This document shows positions 1-6,546 of a stretch of 7,408 nt of DNA, one piece after another. This DNA is from Lentisphaeria bacterium UBA1776. GTDB taxonomy: Bacteria > Verrucomicrobiota > Lentisphaeria > Victivallales > Victivallaceae. The notes below the pieces were generated by a model that made no database searches, was not told the DNA's origin, and saw nothing but the letters and a program-made list of their open reading frames with translations. A program made the translations under genes and the position numbers. Position 1 is the first letter of the stretch. The number at the start of each line of letters is the position of its first letter. The stretch lies in contig DCGO01000131.1 in the NCBI GenBank assembly GCA_002314605.1, positions 1-7,408 on the forward strand, in the 5' to 3' direction.

Positions 1-17
1 GGATGTGCATACAAAAA

Positions 18-96
18 TGGTCGGGATAGCGAGATTCGAACTCGCGACCTTTTGACCCCCAGTCAAACGCGCTAAACCAGGCTGCGCTATATCCCG
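18..96 (-). tRNA. tRNA-Pro (anticodon GGG), CCA encoded
   Basis: Read on the minus strand, the sequence folds into a complete cloverleaf. The acceptor stem is CGGGATA/TATCCCG with discriminator A followed by an encoded CCA (plus-strand tgg at 18-20). The D stem is GCGC/GCGC with a GG in the loop. The anticodon stem is TTTGA/TCAAA with loop CTGGGGG, so positions 34-36 are GGG. The T arm is GCGAG-TTCGAAT-CTCGC. The unusual C at position 1 of the acceptor stem and the GCGCAG D arm are typical of bacterial proline tRNAs. It decodes CCC and CCU. A T-run (TTTTTG) follows directly after CCA and may serve in termination or processing. The gene lies downstream of the permease on the same strand but has its own promoter-like sequence. 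Confidence 0.96.
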
Positions 97-116
97 ACAG
101 AACTGCCTTGTCCAAT

Positions 117-144
117 AATATACTCCCTTTAAGCCATTTTGCAA
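117..144 (-). promoter_or_regulatory. Candidate sigma-70-type promoter of tRNA-Pro
   Basis: On the minus strand a TTGCAA (139-144) is followed after 16 bp by TATATT (117-122), which matches the -10 consensus at five of six positions. Transcription would begin around position 110, giving a leader of about 13 nt before the mature tRNA 5' end at 96, a usual arrangement for tRNA genes. This is seen by eye only. Confidence 0.5.
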
Positions 145-188
145 ATTTCTTTCCCCGATATCCCCCATCTTTTTGAAAATTTGCAGCT

Positions 189-233
189 GAAAAAAGGATT
201 TCATGTGCTTTTAAGGCGATTTCAAAAATCCTT
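189..233 (-). terminator. Weak terminator-like inverted repeat after the permease
   Basis: On the minus strand AAGGATTT (226-233) is repeated inverted as AAATCCTT (194-201) and is followed by further T residues (to about 190). The intervening 24 nt contain GCCTT...AAAAGC, which can add some inner pairing. The stem is AT-rich and the loop long, so the structure is weak. It lies about 55 bp beyond the permease stop codon, the expected place for the end of the EIIA-CBS/CBM9/permease transcript. The rest of 99-286 shows no gene. Confidence 0.35.
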
Positions 234-286
234 CCGGCAGCAGAACAAGCGGACAAGACGACCGCCCTGGTACGGATCACCGGCCG

Positions 287-2038
287 TCAATGCTCCGCAA
301 GGCTCTTTGCACTACCCCCGGTCAGGATCATGCCCGTCTTCCTCCGGACTGTCTTCAAGGTTCCCTGCCAGAATCTGCGCTTTCCCGGATGTTTCGCCAT
401 CTCAAGCAGTTCCGTATTCCGGAGTTCAACATATACCGGAAGATCGACCTTGTTTCCGCGATCCGGGACCGCTGCGATGAACGCCGCATATTTTTCCGCA
501 TTCACACCGGAAAGAACATATTCTCTGCCGGCGCGGATGGGCCCCTCCACTTCGGCATTTTTGGAAGCGAAGGAGCGGGCGTCCCTGCCGGCAAGCATGG
601 AGGCCGGAATATTCTTGCAGCGGTCCGGCATCAGGGGAGAAATCGCCATAAGCATCCCCCAGACCACCGCCACCGCAAGCAGCGCGGAAAGTCCGCCGAC
701 CTTGAGCCACTTGAAAAAGCCCATGTGGAAGTGCGAACGCTTTTCCAGCATGCCCAATGCAACGATGTTGGCCGTACTGCCGATCATGGTGATATTGCCG
801 CCGAAACACGCCCCGAACAAAAGCGCCCACCACAGCGGATAATCCTTGACACTGTACGAAAGCTGTTCGATGACCGGACAGAAAGCGGCTACAAAGATCA
901 CGTTGTCCACAAATGCAGATCCCAGGGATGTCACCGCCAGAATAAAGGGGATCAGCACGGCGTGGCTCGTGCCGCAGATCCCGGAAAAATACTCCGCCAT
1001 CACCACATCCACTTTGGTATGCTCCAGGGTGCCGGCAATGGCAAAGAGAAGCATGAAAAAGAGCAGTGTCCACCAATCGACTTCCCGCTCGACATAGTAG
1101 CGGGCCCGTTCACGCCGGAGGATCATGACCACTCCGGAACAGATCAGAGGCGCGATCAGAAGAATACTGTTTTTCCCGATCCCCAGGAGATTCTCCAGCG
1201 GGTGATACATGGCAATGGCAAGGATCGTCACGCAGATCAGGATGAGCCCCCGCATGTACGGGACTTCCACCACCGGCGCCAGCGAAAGATTGTGAGCCAG
1301 CCGGTCCTGCAGACTGATGTCGAACCTGGCAAGCTCTTTCCGGTAAAACCAGATGGTGAATGCAATGGTCACCGCCAGCGCCGTCAGCATGATGGGAAAG
1401 GCGCAGATCATGAAATCCCCGAAGGTCAGTCCGCCTTTGGTCCCGATGTAGATCCCCACCGGGTTGCCCATCATTGTACCCGCGCTGCCGACATTGGTGC
1501 AGAGGACGCAGATCAGGATGTACGGGACCGGATTGAGTTTCAGCCGGTCGCATACCTGAAACACCAGGGTGGAAATAAAGATGATGGAAGTCACTTCATC
1601 CACGGCGCAGGCCAGCAGCGCCGATGCCGCCGCCGTCACGGCAATGAACTTTTTCCCGGAAATATCCGGCATGGACACGATCAGCTGAACGATCCAGGTG
1701 AAGAACCCCAGGTCGCGGAGCGCGCCCACAATGATCATCATACCCACCAGAAAGAGGATCACCTCCAGTGCCGACGACTGGACGAAATGAGGGATATCCA
1801 GCGAATTGGAGCAGATCAGCACCGAGAGCCCCAGAAACGCGATGGCCAGCCGGAAGTTCCAGAAAAACAGCGTGCCGATAATGATCCCAAGGAAGACCGA
1901 GACGGCAGTGGCCTGATGGATCTCCAGCGCCCCCGTTTTCACGCTTACCGTGCCGACGATCACGCTGGTGGCGATCAGGACCAGAAAGCGTTTTATCATA
2001 CCTCCCGCTGACATTTGACTGGATGCACTGTTTTCCAT
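287..2038 (-). CDS. ArsB/NhaD-type (SLC13-like, ion transporter superfamily) permease
   Basis: An inner-membrane transporter of 583 residues. Residues 15-470 are a series of very hydrophobic segments, consistent with about 11-12 membrane spans, in two halves with similar signature loops. The first half has a CAVDEVTSIIF segment (143-154) and TNVGSAGTMMGNPVG (181-195). The second has FVDNVIF (376-382) and GGNITMIGSTANIVALGM (413-430). Paired motifs of this kind (acidic residue in a membrane span, then a Gly/Asn/Thr-rich re-entrant hairpin) are known from the ArsB, NhaD, OCA2/P-protein and SLC13 families. The substrate could be Na+/H+, a dicarboxylate or another anion and cannot be chosen from sequence alone. 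Residues 471-583 form a polar, basic C-terminal tail of unknown role. The start is uncertain: Met1 lacks a clear ribosome binding site, and Met14 (MIKRFLVLIA) follows GGGAGGT with almost no spacing. The gene lies 56 bp downstream of the CBM9-like gene, so co-transcription is likely. Confidence 0.88.
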   Translation of the reverse strand: MENSASSQMSAGGMIKRFLVLIATSVIVGTVSVKTGALEIHQATAVSVFLGIIIGTLFFWNFRLAIAFLGLSVLICSNSLDIPHFVQSSALEVILFLVGMMIIVGALRDLGFFTWIVQLIVSMPDISGKKFIAVTAAASALLACAVDEVTSIIFISTLVFQVCDRLKLNPVPYILICVLCTNVGSAGTMMGNPVGIYIGTKGGLTFGDFMICAFPIMLTALAVTIAFTIWFYRKELARFDISLQDRLAHNLSLAPVVEVPYMRGLILICVTILAIAMYHPLENLLGIGKNSILLIAPLICSGVVMILRRERARYYVEREVDWWTLLFFMLLFAIAGTLEHTKVDVVMAEYFSGICGTSHAVLIPFILAVTSLGSAFVDNVIFVAAFCPVIEQLSYSVKDYPLWWALLFGACFGGNITMIGSTANIVALGMLEKRSHFHMGFFKWLKVGGLSALLAVAVVWGMLMAISPLMPDRCKNIPASMLAGRDARSFASKNAEVEGPIRAGREYVLSGVNAEKYAAFIAAVPDRGNKVDLPVYVELRNTELLEMAKHPGKRRFWQGTLKTVRRKTGMILTGGSAKSLAEH

Positions 2039-2094
2039 TTTTCATTTTCCCGCTGCTGTCCGGCAAAATTACCGGAGATGATTGTTTGAATATG

Positions 2095-3732
2095 TCAATT
2101 TTCTTTTTTCATCAGATTCCGGAAAACCTGCCGGACGGATTCATTGCGCAGAACGTGATCCAATCCGCAGACGGAAACCGTTTTCCCGCCGGTGTCAAGA
2201 ATGGTGCGTAGTTCCAAATCGACCTTCTCCGGTGTCTTGTACGGAAATCCCCTGGCCGCATCGTAATATCCGATAAACGGCACACCGGCAGGATACCGGA
2301 TAATCTTTTCCGTATAGTCCCGGATCTTTGCCGGTTCCCAGATCGTGTACCATGCCGCAGTTTCCGCACACCAGTCGAATTTCATCCGGTGACCGTACAG
2401 CGGTTCAGGACGGTACACCGGCCAGATATGACAGAATGTCAGGAGTTTTGGATTGATCTCTTTGATGAACTCAATATTGGCGTTATTGAAGTCCACCAGC
2501 TGCCTCAGATAGAACTCTTTTTCCGTGACCTCGCCGCCCATGAGCTTCCGGTATTCGGCATATTTTTCCCGGCATCCCGGACAGTAGCATCCGTGGTAAT
2601 TCAGAAATCCGACCCCGTTGAAAGCGATCCCGGCGCTCCCCGGGATCGAACAAGCCTTCCGGATCTGCTGTTTCACCCATTCCCGCGACTTCCCGCTTCC
2701 AAAACAGATGATGAGAGCATTGTACAGATACACCTCTTTTTTCGGATCGCCGGAATACCGGAAGCCGGGCTCCCCGCCGCGGGCGTGTTTCAGCGCTGCG
2801 ATATGGCTGCAGTCCAGGTAGGACCGCTGCAATTCTTCTTCTTCCGGAAGCATTTTCTGCAGGAGGTAATTTTCCAGGTTGTCCCAAATCCACGGAACCA
2901 CGACAGGATAAAGCAGGATCCCGTATTTTGCCGCCGTCTCCAGCTGGACACGGGATAGCTTCAATGAGATCACTGCATCGGTCACTCCGGTCTCCGCCGC
3001 CAATCGGATCTCCTCTTCCGTGTCCGGCAACGACCAGTCAAAAAACCTTTCGAATTTTTTCAGGTCATCGCGGAACCGGAGATCCCAGGATTGCCAGTGC
3101 TGCCGGGCACCGTCTTCCCCGGGAGCATTGCGGATCATGCGTATTAAGGAGACTTTCCATGGAGCGGACTCCGTCAGGGCCTTTTTGCCATCCATAAACG
3201 GCTGCAATGACTTCCACGGAATAGCGATTTCAACACTCCAGCCACAGTCAATATCCTCGGTGGCGTTTACGGTCCTGCAGACCCGGACCGCACACTGAAT
3301 CCCGTCGCAGCGCCATTCTTTGGAAATACCGTTTTCCACCTTGCAACTGTAAAGCGTATTCAGGGGATTGATCCAGAATTTCAGCGTGTGCTCCGCATTC
3401 GGAGAGAGCGAAAAATGCGCACAGGGATCCGTTTCTTTTATCCACGCATCGGGATCCGGGAGATTTTTCATCATGCAGGACGGCACATCCGCCGTCGTAA
3501 ATACCCCTGATACGCGGATATCGGGATCCGAAAACCGGAAAAACAAATAGAGATACCGGTCATTCCAAAGCATTCCGGCTGTACTCCGGTAGAGAAAATT
3601 TCCGGAGTCCGAAAGCGAAATCTCCACCGCCCGCTTCCAGGCGGACTCAGCGGGATCTCCATCAATGGTGATCCGTTCATCCGTCTTGAAACAAAAACAG
3701 GGTTTCTCCATCCCGTTCAGCAAAAACGGCAT
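2095..3732 (-). CDS. CBM9-like N-terminal domain plus TIM-barrel-like putative glycosidase
   Basis: A 545-residue protein. Residues about 15-220 resemble the carbohydrate-binding family 9 / DOMON-like beta-sandwich: it opens with ITIDGDPAESAWKRA (21-35), the usual IDG.-D.AW entry strand. It then has WNDRYLYLFFRFSDPD (56-71) and closes with WSVEIAIPWKSL (165-176). Residues about 240-545 look like an alpha/beta barrel, with GILLYPVVVPW (271-281), AGIAFNGVGF (368-377), then a CYCPGC cysteine cluster (C382, C384, C387) and a YAEYRK helix. This 'strand, then CxCxxC, then helix' arrangement occurs in barrels of uncharacterised glycosidase-like proteins in PVC bacteria. No catalytic pair can be assigned with confidence. 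The protein has 18 cysteines, more suggestive of a cytoplasmic than an exported protein, yet a possible signal peptide lies just upstream. No ribosome binding site precedes the ATG at 3732; Met8 (MEKPCFCF) is another possible start. It sits between the EIIA-CBS and permease genes on the same strand. Confidence 0.8.
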   Translation of the reverse strand: MPFLLNGMEKPCFCFKTDERITIDGDPAESAWKRAVEISLSDSGNFLYRSTAGMLWNDRYLYLFFRFSDPDIRVSGVFTTADVPSCMMKNLPDPDAWIKETDPCAHFSLSPNAEHTLKFWINPLNTLYSCKVENGISKEWRCDGIQCAVRVCRTVNATEDIDCGWSVEIAIPWKSLQPFMDGKKALTESAPWKVSLIRMIRNAPGEDGARQHWQSWDLRFRDDLKKFERFFDWSLPDTEEEIRLAAETGVTDAVISLKLSRVQLETAAKYGILLYPVVVPWIWDNLENYLLQKMLPEEEELQRSYLDCSHIAALKHARGGEPGFRYSGDPKKEVYLYNALIICFGSGKSREWVKQQIRKACSIPGSAGIAFNGVGFLNYHGCYCPGCREKYAEYRKLMGGEVTEKEFYLRQLVDFNNANIEFIKEINPKLLTFCHIWPVYRPEPLYGHRMKFDWCAETAAWYTIWEPAKIRDYTEKIIRYPAGVPFIGYYDAARGFPYKTPEKVDLELRTILDTGGKTVSVCGLDHVLRNESVRQVFRNLMKKEN

Positions 3733-3770
3733 CAGCAGAAAAAAACGAATACAGTCCCGAAAAATTTCAT
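3730..3770 (-). other. Alternative 5' end: signal-peptide-like frame joined by a T7 run
   Basis: An ATG at 3768-3770 opens MKFFGTVFVFFC and then meets TGA. The seven T residues at 3739-3745 lie inside this short frame. With one more T the frame would run on as MKFFGTVFVFFLLMPFLL into the CBM9-like protein, giving a basic residue plus a long hydrophobic core typical of a signal peptide. The existing CBM9 frame is also open upstream of its ATG (…CIRFFLL-MPFLL) but has no ATG, GTG or TTG there. No clear cleavage site and no well-spaced ribosome binding site are visible, so this is only a candidate. Confidence 0.3.
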
Positions 3771-3816
3771 TCTGAAACGCTTCTTCCGCTGTTATCGCAT
3801 ATCCGTAGCATCGGCT

Positions 3817-4743
3817 TTATTTCCAGAAGAGTTCCGGGCAGAAATCTTTGATATCGACCTCGCCCATCAGCTTGTTGTCGTCCCCGACCACCAGCATCTT
3901 GCGGGTCTTGTTGACGACGAAGAGCTTTGCCAGCTGGATCGCCGGAATATCCGGGTCCACCGTAATGAAGTCGTCCCGCATAAAATCCGCGACCTTGGTC
4001 TCGTCGGCAGTCTGCAGAACCTCGGCAAAGGGCTGAAAACGGTAGATCGAAGAAAGGTCGTCCAGCCACAGCAGATGTTCGGGCAGACTGAATTTCAGGA
4101 GATCCTCAAGTCCCACGATCCCGCGGAGTTCGTGAGTGTCATCAATAACGGGGACGACATCCGCATTTCTGGTAGCGAAAACTTCCACCGCTTCCCTGAG
4201 TGTGCTGTACTCCATCAATGTCACCGGATTGGAGTTCATCACGTCGGCGGCACGGAGGAATTGCGGGATCTCGGTTCTGCGTCCGCCGAAAAATTTCATG
4301 ACCTCCCCGCTGGTCTGACACCGCGAAACCATATCCACTGCGGCGGAATCGCTGAAATCTTTGGCCAGCGCCGAAAGGACCTGAAGGTGAATCCCTGGCT
4401 CGTCTTCCGGCGTCAGCAGAAGAATGGTGACTTTTACCGGCGGAATACCCTCCACGCCGAAATCAATCCCGTCCCTGGAAAGCGCCATGGTGACGACAAG
4501 ATCCTTCACCGCCGCCATCCGGGCGTGGGGAACGGCAAGTCCGGCTCCGACCACCGTCGGCATCACCGATTCCCGCAGCATGACATCCTTCTCGATCACC
4601 TCCGGCTCCAGTCCGGCCGTATTGTGTGCGGCCCGGTGTGCCAGTTCCGAGATCACCTCCCGGACAGATTTCGCCCTGGAATCGCAGATAATATTTCCTT
4701 CCGCCAGAAAGTGGCAGAAATGAGACTTTCCTGAATCTGTCAT
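3817..4743 (-). CDS. PTS EIIA (PtsN/fructose-type) domain protein with two CBS domains
   Basis: A 308-residue soluble protein. Residues about 12-155 form an EIIA type-2 domain with the phosphorylation motif GLAVPHAR; the histidine is residue 73. The following pieces VKVTILLLTPED (103-114) and HLQVLSALAKDF (119-130) are also typical of this family. Residues about 165-220 are a first CBS domain (AADVMNSNPVTLMEYSTLREAVEVF, then GIVGLEDLLKF) and about 252-305 a second (VADFMRDDFITVDPD, then GEVDIKDF). Tandem CBS domains usually bind adenine nucleotides. EIIA proteins of the PtsN type act in regulation rather than sugar uptake, and no EIIB/EIIC or EI/HPr gene is in the window. The start is firm: AAGGAG lies 7 nt before the ATG. 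It is the first gene of a likely three-gene unit, 84 bp ahead of the CBM9-like gene. The role as a regulator of the permease two genes downstream is inference. Confidence 0.92.
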   Translation of the reverse strand: MTDSGKSHFCHFLAEGNIICDSRAKSVREVISELAHRAAHNTAGLEPEVIEKDVMLRESVMPTVVGAGLAVPHARMAAVKDLVVTMALSRDGIDFGVEGIPPVKVTILLLTPEDEPGIHLQVLSALAKDFSDSAAVDMVSRCQTSGEVMKFFGGRRTEIPQFLRAADVMNSNPVTLMEYSTLREAVEVFATRNADVVPVIDDTHELRGIVGLEDLLKFSLPEHLLWLDDLSSIYRFQPFAEVLQTADETKVADFMRDDFITVDPDIPAIQLAKLFVVNKTRKMLVVGDDNKLMGEVDIKDFCPELFWK

Positions 4744-4750
4744 AAAAACG

Positions 4751-4756
4751 CTCCTT
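4751..4756 (-). promoter_or_regulatory. Ribosome binding site of the EIIA-CBS gene
   Basis: AAGGAG on the minus strand, 7 nt before the ATG at 4743. It supports this start over later methionines and shows that the organism uses canonical Shine-Dalgarno sequences, which makes their absence in front of the two following genes notable. Confidence 0.8.
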
Positions 4757-4775
4757 ACGGTCGTAACACATTTGG

Positions 4776-4803
4776 AATATGCTCATGTTCTTTCAAAGTT
4801 CAA
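4776..4803 (-). promoter_or_regulatory. Candidate promoter of the EIIA-CBS/CBM9/permease unit
   Basis: On the minus strand TTGAAC (4798-4803) and CATATT (4776-4781) are separated by 16 bp; each matches the sigma-70 consensus at four of six positions. It would give a leader of roughly 25 nt. This is a weak match found by eye; the stretch is AT-rich and other start points are possible. Confidence 0.35.
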
Positions 4804-4882
4804 ATGCAAAATGTGAAAAGATACCGGAAAAACTTTTTTCCCCTGCAGGACCGGTTTCAAAAATCAGTGCGGACAGACTCCC

Positions 4883-4895
4883 CCGCGTACCGCGG
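4883..4895. repeat. Short perfect inverted repeat before the 516-residue gene
   Basis: CCGCG-TAC-CGCGG, a 5-bp perfect stem with a 3-bp centre, ends 2 bp before the predicted -35 box at 4898. The position would suit an activator or repressor site, but the element is short and could be chance in this GC-rich stretch. Confidence 0.3.
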
Positions 4896-4897
4896 TC

Positions 4898-4925
4898 TTG
4901 ATTTTTCGTTCCGGGATGCTATCTT
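4898..4925 (+). promoter_or_regulatory. Candidate extended -10 promoter of the 516-residue gene
   Basis: TTGATT (4898-4903) and TATCTT (4920-4925) with a 16-bp spacer. TG at 4917-4918 stands one base before the -10 box, making an extended -10 element. Transcription would start near 4932, about 50 nt before the ATG. It is divergent from the EIIA-CBS promoter; the two candidate -35 boxes are about 95 bp apart. Confidence 0.5.
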
Positions 4926-4970
4926 ATCCATAAGCAGTGCCGGTTGCAATCATGACGGCCTTCTGAAAAA

Positions 4971-4975
4971 AGGGG
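4971..4975 (+). promoter_or_regulatory. Ribosome binding site of the 516-residue gene
   Basis: AGGGG preceded by an A-run, 6 nt before the ATG at 4982. It fixes the start of this gene and helps decide in favour of the plus strand, because a long antisense frame covers the same region. Confidence 0.7.
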
Positions 4976-4981
4976 TATCCT

Positions 4982-6532
4982 ATGAATCCTGTGCAGGAAA
5001 AATTGTCCGTGTACCGAAAAGGCATCACCTTTCGGGTACGCAGTTCGTGGTCTGAAACGGAAGATCTGGTGATCATGGTCTGGCTGGGCAACGAGACCAG
5101 CTGGCTCGTTCCGAAAGGAAGCGACATCCGCCGCTGTACGGAATATACCATGCTCCACTGTTCCACCGATGATTTTCCGGCCAGTTTGTTCGGCGGATAC
5201 GGTTATTTAAGCGGCAATCACGGCTCCCCTTGGGCAAGAAGGATCATCACCGGCCGGGGCAATGAGTTTACGGAAGCGGACCTGGGGAAACTCCTGACCG
5301 ATGAAGCCGGAAACCGTTTCCGGATCGTGGAAGCCCGGGATCTGGTGGCCGTCCTGATTCACCCGGAAAATACCGGCACCCTCGGGTCCCCCGTGTTTGC
5401 GGATTATCAGGGGCAGCCGCTTTTTTATGAAGACGGCACCCCGGTATATGTGCAAAGCTGGAAGCGGGTGCAGCTGCATCCCTGCACCAGAATTCTGAAA
5501 CAGGAATTTCTGCTGGACGGCAAAATCTCCCTGCCGGAAAATAAAGTCATGGAATGCACGTTCCTTGAGCATCATCTGGTCCACGAGGTCGTTTCCCCCG
5601 GCGATATCGTGAAATGGGTGGTGTCCCACGGGGGAAAAAAGACCTCTCCGGCGTTCAGCGATCAGTGGGGCATGGCGTTTGATAACGGCTCGGACCTCTA
5701 TCGGGAATATCAGGAACTGCCGTCGCTGATCCGCATGGACGCCCGGTTCACCTATCAGTCCGGCGGCGCTCAGGTGACGGACCGGACCATGACCTGCCAT
5801 GCCGGTCTCGAGTCCATCGCCTGTCTGGAACAGATGCTGGGCTGGGTCGGCGTTATCAAGCCGGCGGATAAAGAGGGAAAGTATTTCCCGGATGCCGTGG
5901 AGGATATGTACATACCGAAACTCAAAAAAATGGAGCTGCCCCGGAAAAACGGGGAAAAAATCCTCTGCGATTTTGCCCGGATCGTTTCCATTCTGCCGCC
6001 CTTCGACATCGATTATCTCATCCCGAATTCCGATGCCGAAGATTTGCTGGACCTGCCGGACCGGTTCATCCGGCTTACGGGACGGGGCAGACGGCAGTAC
6101 GGCATTGCTCTGGGGTATTCCCTCTTTGACGGCTGCACGGCCAGGGGAAACACCGGGGTTCCCCGCCCCGGTCTTTTTCGCCTCTATCCCACCAAAAAGA
6201 TGTATCCCCAGGCCTACAGGCTCGAGCATACCCTGCCGGGGCAGCAGATACGGTGCGTTTCGTACAAGCAGTATTTCAATCCGGAAAAGGATCCGGATTT
6301 TACCGACTTTTACATCCACCGGGAGGGGGCATCCGACGTTGTTTACATGGACTGCCACAAACCCCTGAAGGGAAAGCACATCGTGCTTCCGGCATATCTT
6401 GCCGGGAAAGAAATCACGGTACTCGAAAAGACCCCGTCCGTCGTTTTTTCTGTTCCGGAGAAGGTCCCGTCCGGGGGACTGATTCTGGACGTAAATGGAA
6501 ACCACGGCTCTCTGGTGCTGAAGCTGGATTGA
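4982..6532 (+). CDS. Conserved-looking protein of unknown function, beta-rich, 516 residues
   Basis: I do not recognise this family. The protein has no signal peptide and no membrane segment, so it is probably cytoplasmic. It is rich in short alternating hydrophobic strands, with many Tyr, Trp, His and Gly. Distinct segments are FGGYGYLSGNHGSPWARRI (70-88), the strand-rich FYEDGTPVYVQSWKRVQLHP (148-167), LEHHLVHEVV (195-204), and the block ARIVSILPPFDIDYLIP (332-348). GYSLFDGCTARGNTGVPRPG (378-397) follows, and a C-terminal beta end ILDVNGNHGSLVLKLD (501-516) closes the protein. A GNHG motif thus occurs twice, at 78-81 and 506-509. Histidines and acidic residues are numerous enough for a metal or sugar-binding site, but none can be assigned. 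The start is supported by AGGGG 6 nt upstream and by an extended -10 promoter. The gene converges with the glycosidase gene, with only 14 bp between stop codons. A role in carbohydrate metabolism is a guess from neighbours only. Confidence 0.85.
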   Translation: MNPVQEKLSVYRKGITFRVRSSWSETEDLVIMVWLGNETSWLVPKGSDIRRCTEYTMLHCSTDDFPASLFGGYGYLSGNHGSPWARRIITGRGNEFTEADLGKLLTDEAGNRFRIVEARDLVAVLIHPENTGTLGSPVFADYQGQPLFYEDGTPVYVQSWKRVQLHPCTRILKQEFLLDGKISLPENKVMECTFLEHHLVHEVVSPGDIVKWVVSHGGKKTSPAFSDQWGMAFDNGSDLYREYQELPSLIRMDARFTYQSGGAQVTDRTMTCHAGLESIACLEQMLGWVGVIKPADKEGKYFPDAVEDMYIPKLKKMELPRKNGEKILCDFARIVSILPPFDIDYLIPNSDAEDLLDLPDRFIRLTGRGRRQYGIALGYSLFDGCTARGNTGVPRPGLFRLYPTKKMYPQAYRLEHTLPGQQIRCVSYKQYFNPEKDPDFTDFYIHREGASDVVYMDCHKPLKGKHIVLPAYLAGKEITVLEKTPSVVFSVPEKVPSGGLILDVNGNHGSLVLKLD

Positions 6533-6546
6533 AACGGGCTCTCCCT

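Noticed and set aside
290..2011. A 573-codon open frame on the plus strand, antisense to the permease.
   Set aside because: Its product is very rich in His, Arg, Gln and Asp with no domain-like pattern, while the minus-strand product is a clear membrane transporter. It is an effect of GC-rich codon use.
2060..2098. A perfect TTGACA (2093-2098, minus strand) and a CCGG...CCGG hairpin (2060-2075) in the gap before the permease.
   Set aside because: No -10 box stands at 16-18 bp, the best candidate being GGTAAT at 19 bp, and the hairpin has only 4 bp plus a mismatch with no T-run. Neither is good enough to annotate as a promoter or terminator.
3733..3819. The frame of the EIIA-CBS gene stays open after its TAA stop and runs directly into the CBM9-like gene, hinting at readthrough fusion.
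   Set aside because: Only 28 codons are involved, so an open frame is quite likely by chance, and TAA in an ordinary context is not a known readthrough signal. The CBS domain ends naturally before the stop.
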